Source of the DNA: an uncultured Sulfurovum sp.
Lineage (GTDB): Bacteria > Campylobacterota > Campylobacteria > Campylobacterales > Sulfurovaceae
Assembly: GCA_937938065.1 (NCBI GenBank)
Contig: CALDBH010000016.1
Span: 1-6,679 of the forward strand
DNA: 6,679 nucleotides
Reading direction: 5' to 3'
The position numbers and the translations under genes were made by a program. Positions 1 to 6,679 of the stretch are shown here, piece by piece (position 1 is the stretch's first letter; every line of letters begins with the position of its first letter). The notes under the pieces are model-generated. The model made no database searches. It had not been told where the DNA came from and saw only the letters and a list, made by a program, of their open reading frames with translations.

Positions 1-1215
1 GGAGGTATTTTCTATATTATTGGAAAGATGTTCATTACTGCACTGAAGATGCTCGTAGTGCCGTTGGTTTTCTTTTCACTTATCTCAGGTGTACTGGGTA
101 TAGGAGATGTACGGAAGTTGGGAAGTGTAGGAGTAAAGTCATTTTTCCTTTATATGTTAACGACCGCTATCGCTATTGCTACTGCTATAGGTTTGGCGAC
201 AATAGTAGCTCCTGGTTCTGGAGCAAATGGTACGACTGCAACAACGTTTACAGAGAAAGAAGCACCCCCTCTTTCAGATGTACTCATTAACATCATTCCA
301 GACAATGTCATTAACGCCTTTGCTTCTGGAAATATGTTGCAGATCATATTCTTCTCTATTTTGTTTGGTATCTCACTTTTAATGGTAGGGAAAAAAGCAC
401 AAAATATCGCAGAAGGTGTGGAAGTGCTCAATGAAGCGATGATGCATATGGTCAATATCATTATGTCTGTAGCACCAATCGCTGTGTTTGCATTGCTTGC
501 CAAAGCCATCTCAGAACTTGGGTTAGACCTTCTAATCAGTTTGGCCGGGTATGTATTGGTTCTTGTGGCGGCACTGTTATTGCACCTTTTTGGAACGTTG
601 ATGTTTATACTCAAACTTTTTTCTGGACTAAGTCCTAAAATGTTTTTACAAAAGATACGGGATGCTCAAGTTTTTGCCTTTTCTACAGCAAGCTCCAATG
701 CTACTATACCAGTCACACTCAGAACCGTCACAAAGCGTATGGGTGTGGATAACTCAGTGGCTTCATTCACCGTACCTTTTGGTGCGACCATCAATATGGA
801 TGGTACGGCCATTATGCAGGGGGTTGCCACGGTTTTTATAGCAAATGTGTACGGTGTAGAACTGGGTTTAAGCGGCTATTTGACGGTGATACTCATGTCT
901 GTACTGGCTTCTATAGGAACAGCGGGAGTGCCCGGTGTAGGGCTTATTATGCTTTCTATGGTCTTTGTACAGGTAGGACTTCCAGTAGAAGGTATAGGGC
1001 TCATCTTGGGTGTGGATAGACTGCTTGATATGGTACGTACTTCTGTCAATGTTACTGGCGATGCTGTCGTGACCTGTGTTGTGGCTAAGAGTGAAAAAGA
1101 GTTGGATAGATCAGTATTTACAGATCCGGAAGCGGGTGAAGTTGAAGAGTTGGATATTGATGAAGAGGTAGAAGAGGATCTGGCTGAAATTATCCATAAG
1201 ACAGAGGAGCGTTAA
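1..1215 (+). CDS. Dicarboxylate/amino acid:cation symporter (DAACS family), likely glutamate/aspartate transporter, 5'-truncated by window
   Basis: Inner-membrane symporter that imports an acidic amino acid with Na+ or H+. The frame is open from base 1: nine membrane-like residues (GGIFYIIGK) precede the Met at base 28 and continue the TM2 motif KMLVVPLVFFSLISG, so base 28 is internal and roughly the first 40 residues are outside the window. Counting from that Met, the family signatures appear in order: HP1 serine-rich tip STASSNATIP (219-228), TM7 cation motif NMDGT (256-260), HP2 tip GTAGVPG (297-303), and the TM8 substrate site D330, D334, R337, T338, N341, D345. These TM8 positions match GltPh D390, D394, R397, T398, N401 and D405. 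The kept Arg favours glutamate/aspartate over C4-dicarboxylates, since DctA-type proteins differ there; this is inferred. An acidic tail of about 40 residues follows TM8. The stop codon overlaps that of the convergent gene. No regulation is visible because the promoter is outside the window. Confidence 0.95.
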   Translation, partial: GGIFYIIGKMFITALKMLVVPLVFFSLISGVLGIGDVRKLGSVGVKSFFLYMLTTAIAIATAIGLATIVAPGSGANGTTATTFTEKEAPPLSDVLINIIPDNVINAFASGNMLQIIFFSILFGISLLMVGKKAQNIAEGVEVLNEAMMHMVNIIMSVAPIAVFALLAKAISELGLDLLISLAGYVLVLVAALLLHLFGTLMFILKLFSGLSPKMFLQKIRDAQVFAFSTASSNATIPVTLRTVTKRMGVDNSVASFTVPFGATINMDGTAIMQGVATVFIANVYGVELGLSGYLTVILMSVLASIGTAGVPGVGLIMLSMVFVQVGLPVEGIGLILGVDRLLDMVRTSVNVTGDAVVTCVVAKSEKELDRSVFTDPEAGEVEELDIDEEVEEDLAEIIHKTEER

Positions 1216-1228
1216 AGCCTTCTGTCTT
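1198..1228. repeat. Inverted repeat across the convergent stop codons; possible weak bidirectional stem-loop
   Basis: The arms AAGACAGA (1198-1205) and TCTGTCTT (1221-1228) pair perfectly over 8 bp. GG (1206-1207) can pair with CC (1218-1219) if one T is bulged, leaving a loop of about ten bases that contains the shared TTAA. Its position between two converging genes fits a bidirectional terminator. No good U-run follows on either strand, so intrinsic termination is doubtful. Confidence 0.3.
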
Positions 1229-2732
1229 CTAAACTTGCTACTAATTGTGATGCGGTACCCGCTTTTTCACTTTTAGGCTGATAGAGATAGTTGTGTATCT
1301 TGTCTGGTATATTGTCTGGAGTCATTAAATTTTCAAACTCTTCTTTTGCTGATTGTTTTGCTTTAAACAATGCCATCTGTACTCGTGAGTAAAAGTTTGC
1401 AGCCCCTTCTCCTGACGTTTCTATGGCAAGAAAATTGGCTTCTGGAAAACGGCTTGTGACAAGTGACTGTACACCATCGGAGACTGCAGAAGAGGGCATA
1501 CACCCAAAAGGTTTTACCGAGATGACAAGATGTGCGATATTCTCTTTGACACTTTCTATGAGATGAGCCACTTCCAAATGTCCTTCTCCTCCTTCACAGT
1601 CAAGTGTATAATACGCTTGACTCAAACTTGCGAGTTTATCCATATTCGGTATCTCATAGTTATGTAAGCCTATAGCTTTAGCATAAAGGTTAAAGTGGGT
1701 TTTAATAGCTGATTTACCTGCTTTTATGAGTACTCTTGTTTTGACAGAGGAGAAGTCTATCTTTTTTGCACCTTCTACTTGTAGTTTTTCTCTTTTATGC
1801 AGTGCCCGTTCTGCTTCCCAAATACTTAACATCAAACGATTCATGATAGGCTGTGGTATGCATTCTGCACCCTCAGACTCTAAAAATCTATGCAGGTTGT
1901 AGTTTCCGTCGCCTTCTGTCATGGCTGCCCAAAACTCACCCATTACCATGACTTTTGCTTTAGGTTGTAAACGATTGAGTTCAACTTTTTCTAAGACTCT
2001 ACGGCATTTCCACATCGTTTTTATAAGACTCTTTTTTTCTAAAAATGCGTCAGAGACAAGATTTTTACACCTCTCTATGGCTAAATCTACACTGCCTACT
2101 TCTATTTCATAAGGGCGCATTCTGTAGCCAAGCAGGTTAATAATGTCACCGATAATCACAGATTTAATGAGTGTGATGAAAAACTTAGGGGTAAAGTTCA
2201 AAATCTCATCATCAATGTCATCACCTTGGAAGATACCTTTGTCATGCTCAAAAGAGGTAATCCTAAAGCCATCAAAACCGGCATCCCTTAATGCTTTTTT
2301 GTATTCAGTAATGTACATGCCAAAACGGCAAGGTCCACAGCCACCTGCAGTGATGTAGACGTATTTTTGTACGATCTCTTCACTGCTCAGACCTTTTTCA
2401 TCACGAAGGTTTTGTAGGTACTTGACAAGGTTTCCGACGGTAAAATACGTAGGGTTACACTGGCCTCTATTCCCATAGGCTTTACCTTTTTGAAATGATT
2501 CAAAATTGGGGTTAGGCATGGAAATGTAGTTTTCACCCATGGATCGTAAGGCAGCCTGGATGAGTTGGTCTTGAAGGATGGTTAATCCACCCGAAAGCAT
2601 AATAGTCTCTTCTTTGGATGCATACTGGATGGGTTCTTTGGGAACATCTCTCCATTGTGTTTCATCTGTGTTTATGAAACCTAAGTCACCATTACTTTCT
2701 GGAGGTTTGATGTTACTACATGCTGCATTCAT
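1212..2732 (-). CDS. 2-hydroxyacyl-CoA dehydratase (HgdB/DUF2229-like) iron-sulfur protein, partner of the upstream activase
   Basis: Probable cytoplasmic iron-sulfur protein of the HgdB/DUF2229-like group, expected to accept low-potential electrons from the activase encoded just upstream. Its substrate is unknown. No signal peptide or clear membrane span is seen in its 506 residues. Cys motifs in order: GQCNPTYFTVGN (C92), TAGGCGPCRFGMY (C132, C135), a GEFWAA strand motif (265-270), DCEGGEGH (C379) and VKPFGCMPSS (C411). The last is followed by a segment like the family's PFGCxPxx...AI(D/E) stretch. C5, C222, C243 and C291 are less obviously conserved. In some lineages equivalent sequence forms the C-terminal part of a single long protein with tandem activase domains; this is recalled family knowledge. 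Here it is a separate gene whose ATG overlaps the activase stop (ATGA) and has a strong ribosome binding site, so the two are probably translationally coupled. The start is chosen on that basis. Membership of the family is fairly sure; the enzymatic role is inferred. Confidence 0.85.
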   Translation of the reverse strand: MNAACSNIKPPESNGDLGFINTDETQWRDVPKEPIQYASKEETIMLSGGLTILQDQLIQAALRSMGENYISMPNPNFESFQKGKAYGNRGQCNPTYFTVGNLVKYLQNLRDEKGLSSEEIVQKYVYITAGGCGPCRFGMYITEYKKALRDAGFDGFRITSFEHDKGIFQGDDIDDEILNFTPKFFITLIKSVIIGDIINLLGYRMRPYEIEVGSVDLAIERCKNLVSDAFLEKKSLIKTMWKCRRVLEKVELNRLQPKAKVMVMGEFWAAMTEGDGNYNLHRFLESEGAECIPQPIMNRLMLSIWEAERALHKREKLQVEGAKKIDFSSVKTRVLIKAGKSAIKTHFNLYAKAIGLHNYEIPNMDKLASLSQAYYTLDCEGGEGHLEVAHLIESVKENIAHLVISVKPFGCMPSSAVSDGVQSLVTSRFPEANFLAIETSGEGAANFYSRVQMALFKAKQSAKEEFENLMTPDNIPDKIHNYLYQPKSEKAGTASQLVASLEDRRL

Positions 2733-5700
2733 ACTGTTATCTCCTTTTCTTCTTGATCGTAACTTATTTTTTCTTCGTCTATTTGTTTATTTGTAAGTCT
2801 TTTTTGATATTGCTCTAAGGTATAGGCAAAAGTTTTGACGCGTATCTTGATGGAACCACCTGGTTTGTTAGCATCTATATCATGCAGGGTTAGGTGTGGT
2901 GTCCGACTTGCACCTAGAATCTTATCGATGATTGCATAGGTCGGTGCATCGTGTCCACATTTGAAACTGGAAAGGTCAAGCACTGCAAGATTAGGATGAC
3001 GTGCTGCAAACTTGGCTGCCCAGACTTTTTGTGCAGAGTTGGTTGAAAAATTCTCTGCCCAAACATCACGTATGTCATAAGGTGACTCAATATAACCAGA
3101 GGCAACATCTTCTTTAAAATAGCCCATCAGGTACTCTTCATCTTTAGGGATGGCACGCATAGAGATGGTTTTAAACCCTAAAGATTGAAACTCATCGAGT
3201 ACTTCATGGTTTAGTCCAGGATCTGTATGGTAAGGACGTCCGAGTAGTAAAATGACTATTTCGTCATTGGCAACTGCATCATCCAAGATGGCACGGCCTT
3301 CCTTCATGATATCCACATCATTTTTATCTAAAGCTTTCCATGCTTGGTCTACTGCCCAGTTGTTTTCATCTTCTGTGATGCGCAGTTTTGTTCCCCAGGT
3401 GTGAAAAAGTTGTTTTTTCAACAAATCACGATTGTCAAAATTGAGTGGGTCTTCTACGTAGTCGATGCCTTTTTCTTCAAAGAGATTTTTCTCTTTGGTA
3501 AATGCAGAGTAGACTACTTTTGGTGTACCTGAGATGATAGGACAAGATGTTTGACCCATAGTATGTTTCACATAGCCAGGCAGTTGGGTCACAGCAGGGA
3601 ACCACATATGATCAAAGTGTTTTTTTGCAAACTTTTTATCGTACATGAGAGAGTAGACGTGAGACTGGGCTACTTTGGCCGGGTAGCATGAGTCTACAGA
3701 ACCGTATTTTGCTCCCTCCAGGAACATATCCTCATTCGAAAAACCTGAAAACTGTATGTTCATAGGGCTAAGGTCAAGTGCTTCGAGGTAGGTACGTAAA
3801 AAAGGAGCCAGGGAGTAAATGTTCAGCACTTTTGGTATGGCGATGTGGAGGTTTTTTCTGTAGTTTTTACTCTCTTGACTGCTCAGAGCAAAGTCTCTGC
3901 TTATTTCTTTCCGCAGTGTGGGTCCCCAGCCACCCAATGTGACTTTAACTTGTTGTTCTTTGATCTGTGTAGAGGCTGTAGGTTTCGTTTCCAACTCATA
4001 GATGGGAGCAAAGAGTGACATAGACTCTTTTTTTACAAGGTTTGGTGTGTTTTTCTGTAAATCTTTTCTGCCCTCTTTGAGTATTTTGAGTGCTTCATGT
4101 GACTCCACTGTACCTTCTTCGCAGGAGAAGCCCGCAATGTAACGTACGCTATCAGAGGAGGGTGTTTGTGTGTCTATAAAGGTACGAGAACAGTTGATAC
4201 TGCAAAAGTGACAACGTGTGCTCTCATCGGTTTTAGATGTATAGGTCATTTGCAGTGCTTCTTGCATACCGACAAAGGTCGCGTACCCTCTTTGCTTTAC
4301 TGTATCTTTAGCTTCTAACGCTGCACCATAGGCACCTGCTTCACCTGGGTGAGGGTGCACATCTACTCTGGCATGAGGCACTTTGTCTTTAATGTAATCT
4401 ACTTGAGCTTTGAGTGCTGCCTGATTGTATTGGGTACCGCCTTGCAATACAAAGTGATCTCCAAAAGCAGCTAGATTAGGGGCTTGTACCACATACTGCC
4501 AGACATTTTTAGGCAAGACTTTAGCGATACCGGCAAAGAGCTCTTCTTTACTGTAGCCCTCTTTTTGGAAGTTGACTCTGTCTGTGTCTAGGAACACAGC
4601 ACAACCATAATTAAACAGTGGGGCTTGTTTGGCGGCAAAAGCCACCTCTGCAAACTCTTCCACAGGTACAGTAAACTGTTTAGCCATGCTTTGAAGCAGG
4701 GTTCCGTTACCCGCAGAACACTGGTTGGAGAGACGAAAGTTTTTCATCATGCCATTTTCCATAAAAAGCACTTTGATGTCCTGCCCTCCGATATCACAGA
4801 TAACATTGATACTTTCACCGAAGGCTTTTTGGGCACTTTTCATATGTGCGATAGTTTCGATGATATTTGCGTCTGCATTCAGTGCACCACCCAGTACATC
4901 TGCCGCATAACCTGTCACACCTAAACCTTGAATATCATAGAAATGATTGGTATCTTGTGCCTGTATTTTCTGTAGTAACTCCAGGGTATCTTCTATGGGG
5001 TTCCCTTTGGAGAGCTGATAGACTTTTAAAAGAAGTTTTCCATTTTCATCACACAAGACAGCCTTAGAACTTGTGGAACCTCCGTCAATACCTAAGAAAC
5101 AAGTGGTTTTTTCTTTGAGTACTGGAGGCATGAAATCTTTGATGGTGTAGGCATCTTTAAAGGCTTGTAACTCTTCAGGGCTGGAGACCAAAGGGGCATC
5201 GTTATTTTCACTTTGCGTTATACCACCTGTGTCAACCAGGGTTTTAAGCTGTATGAGTCCTGTAAAAGGTTTGTCATGGTTTGCTTCACCTTCACCAAAA
5301 ATGACAGCACCCAAAGCAGCATAATACTGGGCATTGTCAGGTACGATGATGAGTTCATTGATTTTCTCTTTGTCATACGTTACACCCCTTTGATCCCAAA
5401 GTTCGCAGATACGCATTCGCCAGCACTCTTGCAAGAAGGGAAGGTAAGTGTTGGGGCCTCCAAGAAGTAAGACCTTAGGCATAAGGGTATTTCCCCGTGT
5501 CAGCACAGTGAGGTTTTGCATGACGATGGCATCGGCAAGTGAGTTCATGATCTCATGAGAAGGTACAGAGGTTTTGACGAGATTCACGATGTCGGTCTCA
5601 GCAAAGACCCCACATTTTGCGGCTACGTGGTGAAGTTTGTCTGTTTCAAAAGAGAGTTTTTGTATATCACTACTCTCCATACCTACCTTCATCGTACACT

Positions 5701-6142
5701 TTTCGATGGTTGCACCCGTACCTGAAGCACATTTGTCATTCATGGAGGTCAGTACAGATTTTTTGCCATCTTCACTGACTTTAAAATGCATGATCTTTGC
5801 ATCCTGCCCACCCAATTCTACCACAGCTCTTACATCGGGATGCAGATGCTCAACGGCAAGTACTACTGCATTCACCTCTTGTACAAAACGCGCGTTGATG
5901 GTTGGGGCTATACGTGTGGCTCCAGAACCTGTGATATAGACTTTGTCTATTTTGTTATAAGCATCGGGATGTGTAAGGGAGAGTTCTTGAAGGAGTCTTA
6001 AAAGTGTTGGGGCTTGTTTTGTATCGTGGGGAGTATAGGCTTTTTGGATAATGTTAAAGTGCTTATCACAAAGTACATACTTAACGGTAGTTGAACCTAT
6101 GTCAATACCGAGTGCAAAGTTAGCGATGAGAGGCTTTGTCAT
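2729..6142 (-). CDS. Tandem acyl-CoA dehydratase activase (two BcrA/BadF/HgdC ASKHA domains) with C-terminal DUF2229-like module
   Basis: Probable cytoplasmic ATP-dependent electron-transfer protein. Family members use ATP to push electrons from a [4Fe-4S] cluster to a dehydratase/reductase partner. Activase domain 1 (about 9-285): phosphate motif GIDIGSTTVK, ELGGQDAK (109-116), cluster Cys C138 in NDKCASGTG and C177 in AAKCGVF, and LLGGPNTY (226-233). Activase domain 2 (about 347-610): GIDGGSTSSK, DIGGQDIK (450-457), C475 in NQCSAGNG, C514 in NYGCAVF, and LQGGTQYN. Both ATPase sites look intact and both Cys pairs are 39 apart, as for C127/C166 of HgdC. A linker carries CHFCSINC (C644, C647, C651) and C674. 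The DUF2229-like part (about 765-1105) has DSCYPAKV (C819), QTSCPII (C867), LLGRPYHTDPGLN (from 966) and SSFKCGHDA (C1062). A charged tail ends the protein. At 1137 residues it is much longer than single-domain HgdC (about 260). The start ATG lies inside the end of lgt, with AAGGA 8 bases upstream. The physiological substrate is unknown. Confidence 0.92.
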   Translation of the reverse strand: MTKPLIANFALGIDIGSTTVKYVLCDKHFNIIQKAYTPHDTKQAPTLLRLLQELSLTHPDAYNKIDKVYITGSGATRIAPTINARFVQEVNAVVLAVEHLHPDVRAVVELGGQDAKIMHFKVSEDGKKSVLTSMNDKCASGTGATIEKCTMKVGMESSDIQKLSFETDKLHHVAAKCGVFAETDIVNLVKTSVPSHEIMNSLADAIVMQNLTVLTRGNTLMPKVLLLGGPNTYLPFLQECWRMRICELWDQRGVTYDKEKINELIIVPDNAQYYAALGAVIFGEGEANHDKPFTGLIQLKTLVDTGGITQSENNDAPLVSSPEELQAFKDAYTIKDFMPPVLKEKTTCFLGIDGGSTSSKAVLCDENGKLLLKVYQLSKGNPIEDTLELLQKIQAQDTNHFYDIQGLGVTGYAADVLGGALNADANIIETIAHMKSAQKAFGESINVICDIGGQDIKVLFMENGMMKNFRLSNQCSAGNGTLLQSMAKQFTVPVEEFAEVAFAAKQAPLFNYGCAVFLDTDRVNFQKEGYSKEELFAGIAKVLPKNVWQYVVQAPNLAAFGDHFVLQGGTQYNQAALKAQVDYIKDKVPHARVDVHPHPGEAGAYGAALEAKDTVKQRGYATFVGMQEALQMTYTSKTDESTRCHFCSINCSRTFIDTQTPSSDSVRYIAGFSCEEGTVESHEALKILKEGRKDLQKNTPNLVKKESMSLFAPIYELETKPTASTQIKEQQVKVTLGGWGPTLRKEISRDFALSSQESKNYRKNLHIAIPKVLNIYSLAPFLRTYLEALDLSPMNIQFSGFSNEDMFLEGAKYGSVDSCYPAKVAQSHVYSLMYDKKFAKKHFDHMWFPAVTQLPGYVKHTMGQTSCPIISGTPKVVYSAFTKEKNLFEEKGIDYVEDPLNFDNRDLLKKQLFHTWGTKLRITEDENNWAVDQAWKALDKNDVDIMKEGRAILDDAVANDEIVILLLGRPYHTDPGLNHEVLDEFQSLGFKTISMRAIPKDEEYLMGYFKEDVASGYIESPYDIRDVWAENFSTNSAQKVWAAKFAARHPNLAVLDLSSFKCGHDAPTYAIIDKILGASRTPHLTLHDIDANKPGGSIKIRVKTFAYTLEQYQKRLTNKQIDEEKISYDQEEKEITV
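2741..2747 (-). promoter_or_regulatory. Strong Shine-Dalgarno (AAAGGAG) of the HgdB-like gene, inside the activase 3' end
   Basis: On the minus strand AAAGGAG lies 8 bases before the ATG at 2732-2730. It is embedded in the last codons of the activase gene (the Lys-Glu of EEKEITV). It supports a real, separately initiated downstream gene rather than a frameshifted fusion. Confidence 0.8.
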
Positions 6143-6679
6143 ACTTTGAATCCTTAGAGGTACTTTTAAATGCCCATATTATCCATAAGATACCCAATAT
6201 TATATAAGGTATGCTTAACATCTGTCCTGTTGTAAAAGGAAGCTCAGTCGTGTATGCTGCCTGTCTTGTTTTAGTATATTCTAAAAAGAAACGTGCAATA
6301 AACAGAGTGACTAAAAATACACCCGGAAGTATCTTGGTGGCAAACGCAGGCGTTACTTTGCGATAGATAGCCACTAAAAGTACTAAAATGATGAGGTAGG
6401 ACAATGCTTCATAGAGTTGTACAGGGTGTCTGGGTACCATATCAACACGTTGAAAGATGATAGCCCAGGGCTTGTCACTTGGGAGTCCAAGTATCTCAGA
6501 GTTGAAAAGGTTACCAAAACGTACGAAAGCTGCAGTAAGTGCACCAGGGATAGCTACACGTGAGAGTAACCACATATAGGGTGTATTATAGCGTTTTGCA
6601 AATACATACAGAGCGATGAGAACACCAGCTAATCCACCATGACTGGCAAGTCCGCCTTTCCATACTTTGAGTATCTCTA
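6120..6679 (-). CDS. lgt: Prolipoprotein diacylglyceryl transferase (Lgt), C-terminal part; 5' end outside window
   Basis: Inner-membrane enzyme that moves diacylglycerol from phosphatidylglycerol to the lipobox Cys of prolipoproteins, the first step of lipoprotein maturation. The frame is open to the window edge (first full codon at 6677), giving about 185 residues of a protein usually near 270. The upstream part, before the Met at 6575, carries KGGLASHGGLAG, the Lgt HGGLxG motif whose His matches E. coli H103. The other Lgt signatures follow: RFGNLFNSE (the RxGNFxNxE motif with the catalytic-region Arg, Asn and Glu), PRHPVQLYEA, ARFFLEY (Arg near E. coli R239) and TTGQMLSIP. Several hydrophobic spans alternate with these loops, and the protein ends in a charged cytoplasmic-type tail (about the last 14 residues). 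Its end overlaps the activase start by 23 bases, so the two are probably co-transcribed, although no functional link is known. No truncation or frameshift is seen within the visible part. Confidence 0.96.
   Translation of the reverse strand, partial: EILKVWKGGLASHGGLAGVLIALYVFAKRYNTPYMWLLSRVAIPGALTAAFVRFGNLFNSEILGLPSDKPWAIIFQRVDMVPRHPVQLYEALSYLIILVLLVAIYRKVTPAFATKILPGVFLVTLFIARFFLEYTKTRQAAYTTELPFTTGQMLSIPYIILGILWIIWAFKSTSKDSKYDKASHR
6151..6155 (-). promoter_or_regulatory. Shine-Dalgarno (AAGGA) of the activase gene, inside lgt
   Basis: On the minus strand AAGGA sits 8 bases before the ATG at 6142-6140, within the lgt coding sequence. It decides the activase start: the first residues (MTKPLIANF) lead straight into the GIDIGSTT phosphate loop, leaving no room for a later start. 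Confidence 0.7.

Noticed and set aside
28..30. ATG at base 28 as the symporter start, with GGAGGT at 1-6 as its RBS
   Set aside because: The spacing is over 20 bases, and the in-frame upstream residues continue the TM2 membrane segment of the family, so the true start is upstream of the window.
150..614. Long antisense open frame opposite the symporter
   Set aside because: Its low-complexity Ser/Ile/Ala-rich protein mirrors the codons of the membrane protein on the other strand; there is no RBS or family motif.
2729..2732. Frameshift or sequencing error splitting one long gene
   Set aside because: The ATGA overlap, a strong AAAGGAG at ideal spacing, and polar terminal segments on both proteins fit two genuine genes.
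2914..3108. Alternative-frame minus-strand open frame within the activase gene
   Set aside because: It is fully nested in strongly conserved DUF2229-like coding sequence and shows no features of its own.
4625..5939. Several + strand open frames of 60-100 codons opposite the activase gene
   Set aside because: They are shadows of a well-supported 1137-residue gene: overlapping each other in different frames, with no recognisable motifs.
6573..6575. Met at 6575 as the lgt start
   Set aside because: The in-frame upstream sequence encodes the essential HGGLxG region, so this Met is internal.

Overview
This 6.7 kb window is moderately AT-rich and coding almost end to end. It holds four protein genes and no intergenic stretch over 300 bases. 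The proteins look like those of a Gram-negative or similar bacterium that makes lipoproteins. The gene style (short overlaps, AAGGA-type ribosome binding sites, split activase/dehydratase pair) reminds me of Campylobacterota such as Sulfurovum or Sulfurimonas, but that placement is an impression, not a result.

Layout: (1) bases 1-1215, + strand: the 3' part of a sodium/proton-coupled acidic amino-acid symporter (DAACS, GltPh-like), whose first transmembrane segment lies beyond the window edge. (2) bases 6679 down to 1212, - strand: a compact three-gene run, read in the order lgt (3' part only), a 1137-residue double activase protein, then a 506-residue HgdB-like protein. The joins are a 23-base overlap (lgt/activase) and an ATGA stop/start overlap (activase/HgdB-like). 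The symporter and the 506-residue gene converge and share a TTAA in which both stop codons sit.

The notable system is the activase/HgdB-like pair. The 1137-residue protein has two complete ASKHA ATPase domains of the 2-hydroxyacyl-CoA dehydratase activator type (HgdC/BcrA/BadG). Each keeps two cluster cysteines exactly 39 residues apart. They are followed by a Cys-rich linker and a DUF2229-like module. The 506-residue protein has further Cys motifs of the HgdB/DUF2229 type. By family knowledge, such pairs use ATP hydrolysis to drive very low-potential electrons from a [4Fe-4S] activator to an iron-sulfur reductase or dehydratase partner. The substrate here is unknown. My reading is that a whole activator dimer plus a two-module reductase is packed into two translationally coupled polypeptides. 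Nothing suggests mobile elements, CRISPR, tRNA or rRNA genes.
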